From: Pseudemcibacter aquimaris
Lineage (GTDB): Bacteria > Pseudomonadota > Alphaproteobacteria > Sphingomonadales > Emcibacteraceae
Reading direction: 5' to 3'
Assembly: GCF_028869115.1 (NCBI RefSeq)
Contig: NZ_CP079800.1
Coordinates: 1,550,001 to 1,614,000 of the forward strand
DNA: 64,000 nucleotides
Made by a program: the position numbers and the translations under genes. The notes beneath the pieces are model-generated. The model made no database searches. It worked only from the letters and a program-made list of their open reading frames with translations, and was not told the DNA's origin. Shown in pieces: positions 44,469-55,161 of the stretch; within the stretch, counting starts at the first letter, position 1; the number at the start of each line of letters is the position of its first letter.

Positions 44469-44578
44469 ACCGTAACGTCATACTCGGGAACCGCAGGTGA
44501 AGGAGCGCAGCGAGGACACTAGTTCCGAGTATCTCTTAATAGGCATGAGACCCACGGGACAAGCCCGAGGGTGACGGT
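44469..44578. repeat. REP-like palindromic intergenic element
   Basis: A 110-bp element bounded by short inverted ends (ACCGT-AC left, GTGACGGT right). Inside are an 8-bp inverted pair ATACTCGG (44480-44487) / CCGAGTAT (44525-44532) and a hairpin CCCACGGG-ACAAG-CCCGAGGG (44551-44571). It is GC-rich against AT-rich surroundings. The CTCGGGCTTG core is like repeated intergenic elements spread through alphaproteobacterial genomes. It lies between the convergent DUF2889 and DUF4169 genes and may also act as their terminator. Only one copy is in the window. Confidence 0.65.
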
Positions 44579-44589
44579 TTAATCTGTGT

Positions 44590-44766
44590 TCAATCATCCA
44601 AGATATGATCATCAAGATGTTTGGATAATTTATCTTTTGATGATTTATCAAATTGTTTTTCGGCCTTGGTGCGGCCGAATTTGACACGGTTTTCTTCGGC
44701 GCGTTTTTCTTTTTCCGCGCGCTTTTTATTTTTCTTTGCTTTTGAAAAAGAAAGAATGTCTGCCAT
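44590..44766 (-). CDS. DUF4169 small basic protein, 58 aa
   Basis: 58 residues, mostly Lys, Glu and Arg, reading MADILSFSKAKKNKKRAEKE and later ENRVKFGRTKAEK, matching the DUF4169 family of short alphaproteobacterial proteins. Likely one long charged helix. Its ATG overlaps the stop of the upstream gene (TAATG), so it is translationally coupled. Function of the family is unknown. Confidence 0.8.
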   Translation of the reverse strand: MADILSFSKAKKNKKRAEKEKRAEENRVKFGRTKAEKQFDKSSKDKLSKHLDDHILDD

Positions 44767-45323
44767 TAATTGGTCCGTGTCATTTTATTCATGGTCATTG
44801 GTTCCCAGTTTGCCCCTTCATCCGATGATTTTTCCACAAGAAATTCACGGGTGTTTTTGTCGATTTCAGTGAACGTAAGACGGAAATACATTTCACCATC
44901 ATTCTGGGATGGGAAATTGGTTCCTGCACGCAGGTTCGTTAATTGAAGTTCATTTTCCGATATAAAGTCGCCCTCGTAAATATCCATTAACCCGTATGTA
45001 TCATCCACGGCGGCAAGGCGGTATAGGTTGCGATATTGATCGTACGTGATGAATGTTTCAACGATAAAGATATTATCCGGCACAAGATTGCTGATTTCTT
45101 CGGTGATCAGCTTTCCTTTTAACTTGCTGTGGTATGTGACGTCGGATGTGGCGATTTGTTTCCATTCATCATCCTGCCAGAGATATTGAACCGTATCCCA
45201 TTCTCCCAGAATGGACGAAAGCATCGCCATTTTTTCGAGGGGCACTTTTTCAACGTCGTTATTTTGTGCAAAAGAAAATGAAGTTAATAGTGAAAGTAAA
45301 AAAGCAAAGAATATATTTTTCAT
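44766..45323 (-). CDS. Exported protein of unknown function (DUF1579-like)
   Basis: 185 residues with a signal peptide MKNIFFAFLLSLLTSFSFAQ. The mature part has LSSILGEWDTVQYLWQDDEW, SDVTYHSKLKGKLITEEI and EPMTMNKMTRTN, a lipocalin-like beta-rich pattern of DUF1579-type proteins. It is two bases downstream of the subtilisin autotransporter gene on the same strand and coupled to DUF4169 downstream. Role unknown; periplasmic location inferred. Confidence 0.65.
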   Translation of the reverse strand: MKNIFFAFLLSLLTSFSFAQNNDVEKVPLEKMAMLSSILGEWDTVQYLWQDDEWKQIATSDVTYHSKLKGKLITEEISNLVPDNIFIVETFITYDQYRNLYRLAAVDDTYGLMDIYEGDFISENELQLTNLRAGTNFPSQNDGEMYFRLTFTEIDKNTREFLVEKSSDEGANWEPMTMNKMTRTN

Positions 45324-45325
45324 TT

Positions 45326-47683
45326 TTAAAATCTGGATCCCAATCGAATTAAAATATTTTTAGAATTCGGAATTGATTGTACATGACCCGGATTTAATTG
45401 ATAGAGGAAATTTACCTGTGCTCGAACACCCATGATTTCTGCAATTGTATAAGCAAGCTCAATATCGCGTTCAGTACCGCGTGGAGCGAGGGGGACTGCG
45501 GTATAAGACATTGTATAATTGTTATTCACATAATCCCTGTTTGAAACGGTGCTAATGATGCCTTTACCCCCATGTAATTTTAATGGTTGGCTGAATGATA
45601 TGGATAATTGGTCATTATTTCTGATTATTCCGTTTGTTTTAACGCCAACAAGATAACTATATGATTTTAGGGTTGATATTTGGTCAATGATTGATGTTGA
45701 TGATCCATCAACCTTGGTCAGGCCGTAAGAAACCCTGGCGAATATGTTACTTTTGTTTGTGATGTTCCAATTAAATTTCCCGCCAACAAACCCAGTTCTC
45801 GCGCCACGTCCAATTTCAAGCGCGCCTGTTGATATCGCACCTAGTACACTTCCTTTTTCTGTTAATAGACCAAAATCAAATGATGCGGTTAAGTTATTCG
45901 TAAAGTGATGCTCAATACGGTTTAGCACCATTGTGTTTTGAAAATTAATAGGAACTTGGCTGATTTCACGGGGAATAGATCCTTCGCTAGTGGCAATGGC
46001 GATTTCATGTGTGGTTTTGCCATTATTCTTGTAAGAAACGCCAATTGTTTCTGCCGGATTTAACAGCATATTAAACCCGTGTTTATTGGGGGCAATATAA
46101 TCATCAGGGCGGTAATCTTCCAGCATTTCCGGAAGAGACATTCCTGCAGTAAAAGAGACGGATTTTGTGTTATCTAATGAATGGGAGATCGCCATTCTTA
46201 ATTGCCCGGTGTTTGTCCGGTGACGGTCCAGATGGTTTGAAAAATAACGTTTATCAATTTCGTTAAAGCGATCGTCATGCTGCCATGCCATTCTGACGTT
46301 CGTCTTTTCATCAAAGATAATGTCATGACGCCTTGTTGACATGGCACCGGTCATGAAACGGTCAAGATCAATCATTGCTTGTGGATTATAAACGCTATTT
46401 GAAAAATCGATATTATATGATCTGTCATATTTATCCGTAACCATAACGTTTGATAAATTATCTCTGAATGAAATATCAGCACCGAAGGCACCACCAGAAT
46501 AAATTAAATTCTGTGATGCAACTGTATTTGCCGTTCCAATAGTTGCTGTTTCGCCAAACCCATTTCCAGCAAGGGATAATTGCCCTTGCGCGGTAAAGGC
46601 CTCTTCAATATTCACTAGCCCGCGTCCATAAACATTATCAACGCCTGGTACACCTAGGTCAGTTGCCGTTGTAAATAAAATATCCGCAATTTCCGCCGCA
46701 GACAGGTTTGGGAATGCCTGCATTAAAAGGGCCGCCGCACCAGATATCAACGCCGTCGATACAGACGTTCCGGATGTAAAAACATATTCGAAACTATTAT
46801 TCGTTAAATGATCGGGTGTGGTAAACTGCTCACCGGGGGCCACAAGGTAAATGTTTTTTGCATCCTCGCCAGCGCGATAACTGAAATCTGAAATCACATT
46901 GTTACTATCAACGGAACCCGCAACGATAATCTGACCATTTGCCCAATTGGCAATGGCAACGCGCGCAGATCCCTGAATTTCCGTGCCTGTGCCCGCGGGA
47001 TCTGTGTCTTCAATATTACCAGCCGGTTGTACAATTAACTTGTCTGCGGCAACAGCTCTTTGGATTGCCTGTTGTAAACCAATCGTGGGGAAGGTATTGG
47101 AACCGAGGCTTTCGTTGATAATATCAGCATTATGCTGAACAGCATAATCATATGCATTTGCAAGATCAGAATGGAAAAAAGAACAATTATCAAGATCTGG
47201 ACAATTCGCCGATGTGGTCGCGTTGATATTTAGAATTTGTGCATCGAATGCTACGCCATGCATGTTTATCGGACTGTTGTTCGTATTGTGGTCTCGTTTT
47301 GATGCAATAACGCCCGCAATTGCGGTTCCATGGCCGCTAAAATCATCGGCATCATTTGGATCAAGGTTGGCCACATTTGTACTCGCGCTATGTAGTTGCC
47401 CTTCAAGTTCAGGGACTTCGGTAACACCGGAATCAATGACGGCAACCAATATACCATTGCCCGTATAACCATTATCATAAGCGGTTAGTATGTTCATTTG
47501 TGCAAGTGCACTATTTTCCCGGTATTCAGCAGTATCGAAATTTGTACCATTATTAAGGGGTGGGGCAGGTGTATTTAAAGCAGGGGATGATGAACCACCG
47601 CCAGTGCCGCCACCACCGCAGGCCGCCAGTGTAAAAAAGGCGAATGCAGATGCTGATTTCAGTAATAAGTTACGGATCGTCAC
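45326..47683 (-). CDS. Subtilisin-family (S8) autotransporter lipoprotein
   Basis: 785 residues. The signal peptide ends in a lipobox TLAAC (Cys22) followed by a Gly/Ser linker. The S8 protease domain has catalytic Asp84 (VAVIDSGV), His118 (SGHGTAIAG) and Ser307 (TSGTSVST). The C-terminal third (from about 510) is rich in alternating strands and ends with GSRF, a terminal Phe as expected for an outer-membrane beta-barrel. The combination lipoprotein, subtilisin and barrel matches SphB1/NalP-type autotransporters that cleave other surface proteins. The target here is unknown. It heads a three-gene run with 44766 and DUF4169. Confidence 0.85.
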   Translation of the reverse strand: MTIRNLLLKSASAFAFFTLAACGGGGTGGGSSSPALNTPAPPLNNGTNFDTAEYRENSALAQMNILTAYDNGYTGNGILVAVIDSGVTEVPELEGQLHSASTNVANLDPNDADDFSGHGTAIAGVIASKRDHNTNNSPINMHGVAFDAQILNINATTSANCPDLDNCSFFHSDLANAYDYAVQHNADIINESLGSNTFPTIGLQQAIQRAVAADKLIVQPAGNIEDTDPAGTGTEIQGSARVAIANWANGQIIVAGSVDSNNVISDFSYRAGEDAKNIYLVAPGEQFTTPDHLTNNSFEYVFTSGTSVSTALISGAAALLMQAFPNLSAAEIADILFTTATDLGVPGVDNVYGRGLVNIEEAFTAQGQLSLAGNGFGETATIGTANTVASQNLIYSGGAFGADISFRDNLSNVMVTDKYDRSYNIDFSNSVYNPQAMIDLDRFMTGAMSTRRHDIIFDEKTNVRMAWQHDDRFNEIDKRYFSNHLDRHRTNTGQLRMAISHSLDNTKSVSFTAGMSLPEMLEDYRPDDYIAPNKHGFNMLLNPAETIGVSYKNNGKTTHEIAIATSEGSIPREISQVPINFQNTMVLNRIEHHFTNNLTASFDFGLLTEKGSVLGAISTGALEIGRGARTGFVGGKFNWNITNKSNIFARVSYGLTKVDGSSTSIIDQISTLKSYSYLVGVKTNGIIRNNDQLSISFSQPLKLHGGKGIISTVSNRDYVNNNYTMSYTAVPLAPRGTERDIELAYTIAEIMGVRAQVNFLYQLNPGHVQSIPNSKNILIRLGSRF

Positions 47684-47797
47684 TTTATGCCCCTTATATC
47701 CAGAATAGCTAATATATCATTATTTTGCGGCGTAAGATAAAATAATCGGTTAAATATACTTAAACTTGTTGGTTTTAATTTCTGGGGAAATGTAATT

Positions 47798-48664
47798 TTG
47801 CGATTTTTAATAATCTATAATCCAAACGCAGGACAGCGCAGACAAAAGCTTTTTGAAAGTGTTTTATCTGTACTTGATGCGCGTATGATTGATTACACGC
47901 TTATAAAAACAGAATATGCAGGGCATGGAACCGAAATTGCGAAAGCTTTTTCAAATAAAGATGAATTTGATGTTATTACAGCTGCAGGTGGTGACGGCAC
48001 CATAAACGAAGTTTTAAATGGTATTTATGGTACTGATAAACCGCTTGGTATTATTCCAATGGGAACCGCAAATGTACTTGCCAAGGAGCTAGGGATTAAA
48101 ATCAATGTCCATTCAATTGTTAGCTCCTTAACAAATGGAAATACAGCCAGCATTTATCCTGCGAAAATTAATGATCAATATTTTACCCTTATGGCAAGCG
48201 TTGGGTATGACGCGCTTGCGGTTAAGAATGTCAATTTATCATTAAAGAAAAAAATCGGTGAAGTGGCTTATTTTATTGCTTTTTTAAAGGAAATATTCTT
48301 TGGCGACAAAAGGCAGTATTACTGTGAAATTGATGGAATATTACACCCATGCGCCAGTGCAATTGTTACAAACGGAAAATTTTACGCGGGTAAATATGTG
48401 TGCGCGCCTAATGCATCACTGCATGATCAGATGCTTCATGCGATCCTGTTTAAAAATAAAGGGGCGTGGGCGGCGATAAAATACTTTATTGCAATAATGA
48501 CAAGCCGACTTGCCGGACGGGATGATATTGATATTATTGATGTTAAAAGCGTTAAGTTAAAATCGGATGTTGTGGCCCCGGTTCAAATTGACGGTGACCA
48601 TTATGGTGAATTACCTGTAAGCGTCAGCATTGCTGATAACCCGATCACTTTGATGGTGCCATAG
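47798..48664 (+). CDS. Diacylglycerol/lipid kinase family protein (YegS type)
   Basis: 288 residues. Landmarks are IIYNPNAGQRR, AAGGDGTINEVLNGIYG (nucleotide-binding GGDGT) and GIIPMGTANVLAKELG, then the YegS C-terminal beta domain with VQIDGDHYGELPV. It probably phosphorylates a lipid such as diacylglycerol. The start is TTG 47798, with GGGGAAA about 8 bases upstream. The end overlaps the convergent small membrane gene by 20 bases. Confidence 0.88.
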   Translation: MRFLIIYNPNAGQRRQKLFESVLSVLDARMIDYTLIKTEYAGHGTEIAKAFSNKDEFDVITAAGGDGTINEVLNGIYGTDKPLGIIPMGTANVLAKELGIKINVHSIVSSLTNGNTASIYPAKINDQYFTLMASVGYDALAVKNVNLSLKKKIGEVAYFIAFLKEIFFGDKRQYYCEIDGILHPCASAIVTNGKFYAGKYVCAPNASLHDQMLHAILFKNKGAWAAIKYFIAIMTSRLAGRDDIDIIDVKSVKLKSDVVAPVQIDGDHYGELPVSVSIADNPITLMVP

Positions 48665-48902
48665 CAAGTTTTCTAATGCTGTTTAATCCAATGAGTAGCC
48701 ATGTTGTATTTAACACTACAAGCGGAATTGTGCCGTATGAATAAGTATTGATAATCAGGCAAACACTGGCAGATGCGTTAAGCCCCTGATAAATATATGA
48801 ATTGGATTTAAAGGTACCATTTGATAGAAAAAAATATGCGATCAATAATGTCGCTGCACCAGCCCATCCAATAATATCAATATAGAAAGGAACTTCGTTC
48901 AT
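48645..48902 (-). CDS. CBU_0592-family small membrane protein
   Basis: 85 residues with three hydrophobic segments (IIGWAGAATLLIAYFFLS, YQGLNASASVCLIINTY and IPLVVLNTTWLLIGL). The pattern matches the CBU_0592 family of small membrane proteins of unknown function. It overlaps the lipid-kinase stop on the opposite strand. Confidence 0.75.
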   Translation of the reverse strand: MNEVPFYIDIIGWAGAATLLIAYFFLSNGTFKSNSYIYQGLNASASVCLIINTYSYGTIPLVVLNTTWLLIGLNSIRKLAMAPSK

Positions 48903-48978
48903 AGTTTATCCTAACGGGTTGAATTGAATATAAAATATTGTAATATAAAAAAACTTAATTCTATTATTGGGGGTTATA

Positions 48979-50946
48979 TTGAAAAAATACAACAGATTTT
49001 CATCTATTCTTATTTCGTTTGTTTTTACAACTATTACAACTGTGGCATATAGCGCACCTATCCCCGCAGAGGTATTAGGTGTCATTCCAGAAATTTCTGA
49101 TGCTGAATTATCCCCTGATGGTAACAAAATTTTGCTGATGCAGAATTATAATGGTCGTAAAATTATCGTTACCAAATCGCTTATTGACCCAAGCATTCCG
49201 GCAAACGGAATTCCAACCAGCGAAGGGGAATATAGCTGGGCAAGATGGACGTCCAATAATGAAATTATTGCGGGTATTAATTTTTCATCACAAAGAAGAA
49301 CGGGTAGAGGGTTAACGGACACAACCGAAAGCCGTTTGGTTTATATGGATTGGGACGGGAAAAATATTCAAAACCCAATTGAACTGCGTGGGAACCGAAT
49401 GGGCGTGGGGCCGGTTAGTAAACAAAACCATGTTCCGCAGTTTCAGGATGAAGTGATTGATATCCTTGAAGATGATCCGGATCATGTTTTAATCGAACTT
49501 GATTATGAAGAAGCATTACAAGACGCCGTTTATAAATTAAATTTAAAAGATAAGAGCAGAACAAGAATTGTCCGTGGGCGTAGCATCATTCAAGATTGGA
49601 AAACCGATAAAAATCACGTTGTTCGATTTGGTGAAGGCCGCACAACAAGAGCCGCCGCGACAGAGGTAAAGCACGTTGCTTATTACAGAAAAAATGAAAG
49701 CGATGATTGGGAAACCTTGTTTGAATATGATGAATTAAAGGATGTAAAGCCATTTAATTTCGTTGATTTTTCGGATAAGGAAGAAGAAATTTATATTTCC
49801 TTTTTGAATGAGCATAGAAACAAAGCTTATTACCGATATAATGTCGATACAGAAGAGGTCGTTGCAGTCGTCGCCAGTTCAGAAGATTATGATATTCAGA
49901 ACCTTGTGATTGATGAAAATGGAATGGTCGAAAGCTATTCTTATTTTGATGACAAATTGAACATCGTTAGGAAAAGCAAACAGGGAATAAGGTTAGGTAA
50001 GATTTTTGAAGCAAACTTCCCCGGTGAAATCGTTCAGATTATTACCCAATCAGCTGATGAAAAAGTAATCGTTTTAAAGGTTAGTTCCCCACAAAACCCG
50101 GGTTCATATTACATACTGAATTTAAGAGAAGGCAGTATGGAACCACTAAATTTCAATTATGCAAAGCTTGATTATGAACAGCTTTCCCCAATGAAACCGG
50201 TTACATACACAGCAAGGGATGGTGTGGAAATTCCAGGTTACTTAACATTGCCAATTGGGCATGACGCAAACGATCTGCCGACGATTATTATGCCACATGG
50301 TGGGCCAATGGCGCGGGATTACTGGGAATTTGATTATTGGGTTCAATTCCTTGCCAGCCGCGGTTATGCGGTTTTACAAATGAATTATCGTGGTTCAACC
50401 GGACTTGGTGCTGATTTTGAAATTATGGGTCATCAGGAATGGGGTAGAAAAATGCTTGAAGACATTAATGATGGCACCCATTGGATGATTGATAGCGGTA
50501 TTACCGATCCTGATAAGGTTTGTGTTATGGGCGGCAGTTATGGTGGTTATGCAGCGCTTCAAACACTTGTGATGGAACAAGAACTTTATAAATGTTCTAT
50601 TGCCTTTGCGCCTGTCGCTGATTTGCAGGATTTCTTGAATTACAGAAGACGTTTTACCGGATACAGAACATATTTAAATTATGTCACCAGTGATGATTGG
50701 CGTGTTGATGATGCATCACCGTCTGATAATCTGGATAAAATTAATGTTCCAGTGTTGTTGATACATGGTGATCAGGATCGAAGTGTCCGTGTCGAGCAAA
50801 GCATAAATTTTCATGAAAAAATGGATGATGCGGGTAAAGATATTAAATATATCGAATTTAAAGACGGTGATCATTTCTTAAGTCGTGAAGAACACCGTAT
50901 TGAATTTTTACGTGAAGTTGAAAAATTCTTAAATAAGCATCTATAA
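48979..50946 (+). CDS. Exported S9-family peptidase (prolyl oligopeptidase / acylaminoacyl-peptidase type)
   Basis: 655 residues with a signal peptide ending AYSAP. A beta-propeller-like half (to about 400) is followed by an alpha/beta-hydrolase domain. The catalytic triad is Ser520 (GGSYGGYAAL), Asp600 (HGDQDRSV) and His632 (DGDHFLS). ARDGVEIPGYLTLP opens the hydrolase domain. The start is TTG 48979, six bases after GGGGG; an in-frame TTG at 48967 lies on top of that site. It likely cleaves peptides in the periplasm. A decayed tandem copy follows six bases later. Confidence 0.9.
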   Translation: MKKYNRFSSILISFVFTTITTVAYSAPIPAEVLGVIPEISDAELSPDGNKILLMQNYNGRKIIVTKSLIDPSIPANGIPTSEGEYSWARWTSNNEIIAGINFSSQRRTGRGLTDTTESRLVYMDWDGKNIQNPIELRGNRMGVGPVSKQNHVPQFQDEVIDILEDDPDHVLIELDYEEALQDAVYKLNLKDKSRTRIVRGRSIIQDWKTDKNHVVRFGEGRTTRAAATEVKHVAYYRKNESDDWETLFEYDELKDVKPFNFVDFSDKEEEIYISFLNEHRNKAYYRYNVDTEEVVAVVASSEDYDIQNLVIDENGMVESYSYFDDKLNIVRKSKQGIRLGKIFEANFPGEIVQIITQSADEKVIVLKVSSPQNPGSYYILNLREGSMEPLNFNYAKLDYEQLSPMKPVTYTARDGVEIPGYLTLPIGHDANDLPTIIMPHGGPMARDYWEFDYWVQFLASRGYAVLQMNYRGSTGLGADFEIMGHQEWGRKMLEDINDGTHWMIDSGITDPDKVCVMGGSYGGYAALQTLVMEQELYKCSIAFAPVADLQDFLNYRRRFTGYRTYLNYVTSDDWRVDDASPSDNLDKINVPVLLIHGDQDRSVRVEQSINFHEKMDDAGKDIKYIEFKDGDHFLSREEHRIEFLREVEKFLNKHL

Positions 50947-50952
50947 TAGGAA

Positions 50953-52712
50953 ATGATTAAAAGATTTTTTGGATTATTCATTTATCTGAATTTCATGTGC
51001 ATGTTGGTAAATGCGCAAGAAAGAAATGTTTCTGCAGAAACTCTTGGTATTATTCCTGAAATATCCAGCGTTCAAATCTCACCGAACGGGGAGCGGATAT
51101 TATTATTAAAAAATAATGGTGGTATCGTTTCGCTCATTACACGAAATTTATTCGGTGACGAGGGCGACTATACGATACTTTTGGGTTAGCACAAATTACT
51201 TCGTGGAGAGGTGATCAGGAGCCTGTTACACTTCAGAGGCGAATTATTGATCTGCAAAGACATGATCCTGATCATGTTATTACTAATTCAGGCTCGGATA
51301 TATTTAGATTAAATGTCAAAACAGGGGAAGATGTAAAAATCTCACGTGGGCCATTTTACGCTGATGAGTTTAGAAGTGATAATGATGGTAATCTAAGATT
51401 TGCTATGGGAAATGGGAATTCTATTTGGGCTAGAGAGCATATAAAAATTGGATACTATAGAAAGGATGGACAAAGCGAGTGGACAAAAATATTTGATAGG
51501 GACACTGCTGTTGGAACAGGAAAAATCGATGAAGAATATTTTGATCAGTATATGAGTTTTGCTGGTTTTTCAAATGATCCAAATCACATTTATGTAATTG
51601 CAACTGATGATAAAAATAAACTATCGCTTTATTTGTATGATGTAATTGAAAATCAGAAAATTGAAAAAATAGCCAGTCATGAAAAATATGATATCACTGG
51701 TGTCAGCTTTGATAGGGACTATAATCTTGAAGCATATTTTGTAAATGTAGATAAACCTCAATTTTTTCCGGTTAGCGATAAAGCAAAAAAAGTAAAGAAA
51801 GTTTTTGATCAAAATTTTCCTGGTTCAACGATTACAATCGAGAGTGTCTCAGAAAATAGAGATAAATACGTATTCAAAATTTCATCGTCTACTGATCCGG
51901 GCAGTTTTTATCTACTTGATTTTAATTCCAATCAAATGAATTTATTGGGTTATAATTATCGTTCATTAGATGTGGAAAAATTATCTGAACAAGTTGGTAT
52001 TAAGTATACAGCAAGAGATGGTTTGGAGATACCGGGTTTTATAACAGTACCAGATGAAAATAAAAATAAACCAAGTCCATTAGTAGTTTTGGTTCGTCCA
52101 AGTGCAATTGGAAAAACAACATGGGGCTTTGACTGGTGGGTGCAGTTTTTGGCATCAAGGGGTTATAGCGTTTTACAAGTTAACCAACGTGGTTCTAACG
52201 GATATGGTGTAGATTTTTTAACTGCAGGTTTTTTTGAACTTGGTGGAAAAATGCTTGAAGATATCAATGATGGCGCAAAATGGGCTATCCAAAATGGATA
52301 TGCCAAGAAGGATAAAGTCTGTGTTATGGGACGCGGAAATTTTGGCGGTTATGCCGCTATACAGTCGCCCATTATAGAGAAAGGACTTTATAATTGTTCT
52401 GTTGCATATGACCCAATGATAAATTTTAAAGATTATGTTCGTTCATTGGACAGTACATACATTGAAAAAAAAGGAATGGATATTGATGGAATGTCCCCAT
52501 ATTTGAGAAGAGATGAATTTGATATTCCGATCTTAATGTTTAAAACTCAATCTGGTGTTGTTCAGAATGGGAACAGATATGACCGTTTTTTTAACGCATT
52601 AGAAGAAAATAATATTGAAAATAGCATTGTTGATTTAAGGCAAGAGGCTAGTCCTGATGTAGTCTTTCTAAATGAACTTGAAGCATTCCTCGAAAAACAC
52701 CTCAAAAACTAA
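50953..52712 (+). pseudogene. Degenerate tandem paralogue of the S9 peptidase
   Basis: The first frame (50953-51189, 78 residues, signal peptide plus SAETLGIIPEISSVQISPNG) stops early. Homology continues in another frame from about 51170 to 52712 (GLAQITSWRGDQEPVTLQR, then an uninterrupted hydrolase half). Against the upstream gene, about 60 codons of the propeller region are missing at the break. All three catalytic sites are altered: GGSYGG has become GRGNFGG, HGDQD has become FKTQSG, and the GDH motif is lost. So this is a tandem duplicate that lost catalysis and then its frame. The downstream part still has no stop for more than 430 codons (an ATG at 51405 could start a 435-residue product). 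Confidence 0.8.
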
Positions 52713-52798
52713 ACATCAAATCAGTGAAGTTTTTATTTAATTATTGCAATTGATTATCTTTCCATGCACTCTGATTTCAAGTCGCAGGGAGAGTAAAT

Positions 52799-53824
52799 TT
52801 GAAAAAGATAATTGCGTTATTAATAGGGGTTTCATTAATGTCCAGCGTTGCATATGCCGATAAAAAAGTGATCGCTCATCGTGGCGCCAGCGGATATGTG
52901 GCAGAACATACGTTGGCGGCCAAGGCAATGGCCTATGCCATGGGTGTGGATTATATCGAGCAAGATGTGGTCATGACAAAAGATGACCATCTGGTGGTGC
53001 TGCATGATCATTATCTGGACCGTGTGACCGATGTTCAGGAAAAATTCCCGGGTCGCGCCCGTGAAGATGGCCGTTATTATGTGATTGATTTTACCCTCGA
53101 TGAAATCAGACGCCTTGATGTCACAGAAAGATACCGCATTGATAAAGACGGCAATAAACAAGCCGTATTTCCGGACCGTTTCCCGTTAAGTAAATCACGA
53201 TTTAAGGTGCACACACTTGCGGAAGAAATTGAATTAATCCAAGGGCTTAATAAATCAACTGGTGGTGATATCGGCATATATGCAGAGGCCAAAAGCCCCG
53301 CATTCCACCTTGCGGTCGGTAAAGATTTAAGTCGCGCGATGCTGCAAACATTTAAAGATTATGGATACGATAGCAAAGACGCAAAAGCATATTACCAGAC
53401 ATTTGAAATTGATGAATTAAAACGGGTTGCAAATGAAGTGCTGCCGTCGCTAAATATGGATACAAGGCTCGTGCAATTGATGGGCGCGGGCGAAGTTAAC
53501 CCATATGATGAAATGACCACGGATGCAGGCATGGAAGCATTATCAAAATATGCCGATGGCATTGGGCCAAGTATGTTTATGATTACCGAAACCAAAGACC
53601 GCGGGAAAACATTCACGAAATCAGACCTTGTTGACCTTGCCCATAAATACGGGATGGAAGTCCACCCATACACATTCCGAGTAGACAGTTTTGCCATTCC
53701 AGGATTTGCAGGAAGCTATGAAGGGTTACTTGAATTATTCCTTTTTGATATTGGCGTTGATGGGGTCTTTACCGATTTCCCCGATAAAACCATTGATTTC
53801 ATTAAAGGGAGGGACGCGAAATGA
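52799..53824 (+). CDS. glpQ: Periplasmic glycerophosphodiester phosphodiesterase
   Basis: 341 residues with a signal peptide ([19 protein letters not shown]). GDPD motifs are [37 protein letters not shown] and a late [10 protein letters not shown], holding the catalytic His pair and metal-binding Glu/Asp. It hydrolyses glycerophosphodiesters to glycerol-3-phosphate and an alcohol. The start is TTG 52799, with AGGGAGAG just upstream. It overlaps the transporter gene by 4 bases, so product release and uptake are coupled. Confidence 0.93.
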   Translation: MKKIIALLIGVSLMSSVAYADKKVIAHRGASGYVAEHTLAAKAMAYAMGVDYIEQDVVMTKDDHLVVLHDHYLDRVTDVQEKFPGRAREDGRYYVIDFTLDEIRRLDVTERYRIDKDGNKQAVFPDRFPLSKSRFKVHTLAEEIELIQGLNKSTGGDIGIYAEAKSPAFHLAVGKDLSRAMLQTFKDYGYDSKDAKAYYQTFEIDELKRVANEVLPSLNMDTRLVQLMGAGEVNPYDEMTTDAGMEALSKYADGIGPSMFMITETKDRGKTFTKSDLVDLAHKYGMEVHPYTFRVDSFAIPGFAGSYEGLLELFLFDIGVDGVFTDFPDKTIDFIKGRDAK

Positions 53825-55161
53825 TTGGCATTTTTAAACCCGCCCCACATGTTGAACAAGTCGCCGACGATGAAGTGGATGACACCTATAAACGATTAAG
53901 ATGGCAGGTCTATATCGGGATTTTCATTGGCTATGCCGGTTATTATCTGGTGCGGAAAAACTTTTCGCTTGCGATCCCGAACCTTGTTGAAGAAGGATTC
54001 AGCCGTACTGAACTTGGCTTCGCGTTATCCGGTGTGGCAATTGCGTACGGGCTTTCCAAGTTCGTGATGGGCAGCGTATCCGATCGCAGTAACGCCAGAT
54101 ATTTTATGTCATTCGGGCTACTTACGTCCGCATTATGTATGATTTTCATGGGAACCAGTGCATTTGCATTAAGTTCCGTATGGATCATGTTTTTAATCCT
54201 GCTGCTTAATGGTTGGGTGCAGGGAATGGGCTGGCCGCCAAGTGGCCGGATCATGGTTCACTGGTTTTCACCAAAGGAACGGGGCAGGGTCGTTTCGTTC
54301 TGGAATGTCGCCCATAATATTGGTGGCGGCATGGTCGGGATCCTTGCGGTATGGGGTATGGCGATTTTTGCGGGTGATTATAAATCGGTCTTTTATTTCC
54401 ATGGCATGATCGCGATTGTTATTGCCATATTTATTTGGCTGACGGTACGTGACACACCGCAATCACAAGGGCTGCCGTCCATTGAAAAATATCATAATGA
54501 TTATCCGATGGCGTTTAAATATAAAGAAACCCATGAAACTGAATTTTCCGCCAAACAAATTTTCATGGAATATGTTTTAAATAACAAGCTGTTATGGGCT
54601 ATTGCCGTTGCTAATGCGTTTGTGTATCTGGTGCGTTATGGTGTGCTTGATTGGGCGCCACTATACCTTCAGGAAGCAAAGGATTTCACGTTCGATGGCA
54701 GCAGTTTTGCATATGCGCTTTATGAACTTGCGGGTATTCCGGGAACTATTATTTGCGGGATTATATCCGATAAATATTTCCGTGCGCGACGCGCGCCTGC
54801 ATTAATCCTGTTTATGGGCATTACGCTTATTTGTGTTGTGGTTTACTGGTTAAACCCGATTGGCAACCCGTCACTTGATATTGCGATGCTGATTGCCATT
54901 GGTTTCTTTATCTATGGACCGGTGATGTTAATTGGGCTTTTCGCACTTGATCTGGTGCCGAAAAAGGCCGCCGGAACAGCCGCCGGATTTACTGGGCTGT
55001 TCGGATATGTCGGCGGTGCAGTTTCCGCCAATGTGGCCATTGGATACGCAGTTGATATCGCCGGATGGGACGCAGGGTTTATGCTGATTATCGGTGCCTG
55101 TGTCTTATCGATTGTTTTAGCGTCGCTCACCATTAAGGCGGAGATGAAGTTTAATGCGTAA
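53821..55161 (+). CDS. glpT: Glycerol-3-phosphate transporter (GlpT/OPA family MFS)
   Basis: 446 residues, twelve membrane helices. [40 protein letters not shown] and [20 protein letters not shown] are typical of the organophosphate:phosphate antiporters, including the Arg residues that hold phosphate. It imports G3P in exchange for phosphate. It is coupled to glpQ by a 4-base overlap and to the serine hydrolase by an 8-base overlap. UhpT-like hexose phosphate transport is the alternative, but glpQ favours G3P. Confidence 0.92.
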   Translation: MIGIFKPAPHVEQVADDEVDDTYKRLRWQVYIGIFIGYAGYYLVRKNFSLAIPNLVEEGFSRTELGFALSGVAIAYGLSKFVMGSVSDRSNARYFMSFGLLTSALCMIFMGTSAFALSSVWIMFLILLLNGWVQGMGWPPSGRIMVHWFSPKERGRVVSFWNVAHNIGGGMVGILAVWGMAIFAGDYKSVFYFHGMIAIVIAIFIWLTVRDTPQSQGLPSIEKYHNDYPMAFKYKETHETEFSAKQIFMEYVLNNKLLWAIAVANAFVYLVRYGVLDWAPLYLQEAKDFTFDGSSFAYALYELAGIPGTIICGIISDKYFRARRAPALILFMGITLICVVVYWLNPIGNPSLDIAMLIAIGFFIYGPVMLIGLFALDLVPKKAAGTAAGFTGLFGYVGGAVSANVAIGYAVDIAGWDAGFMLIIGACVLSIVLASLTIKAEMKFNA

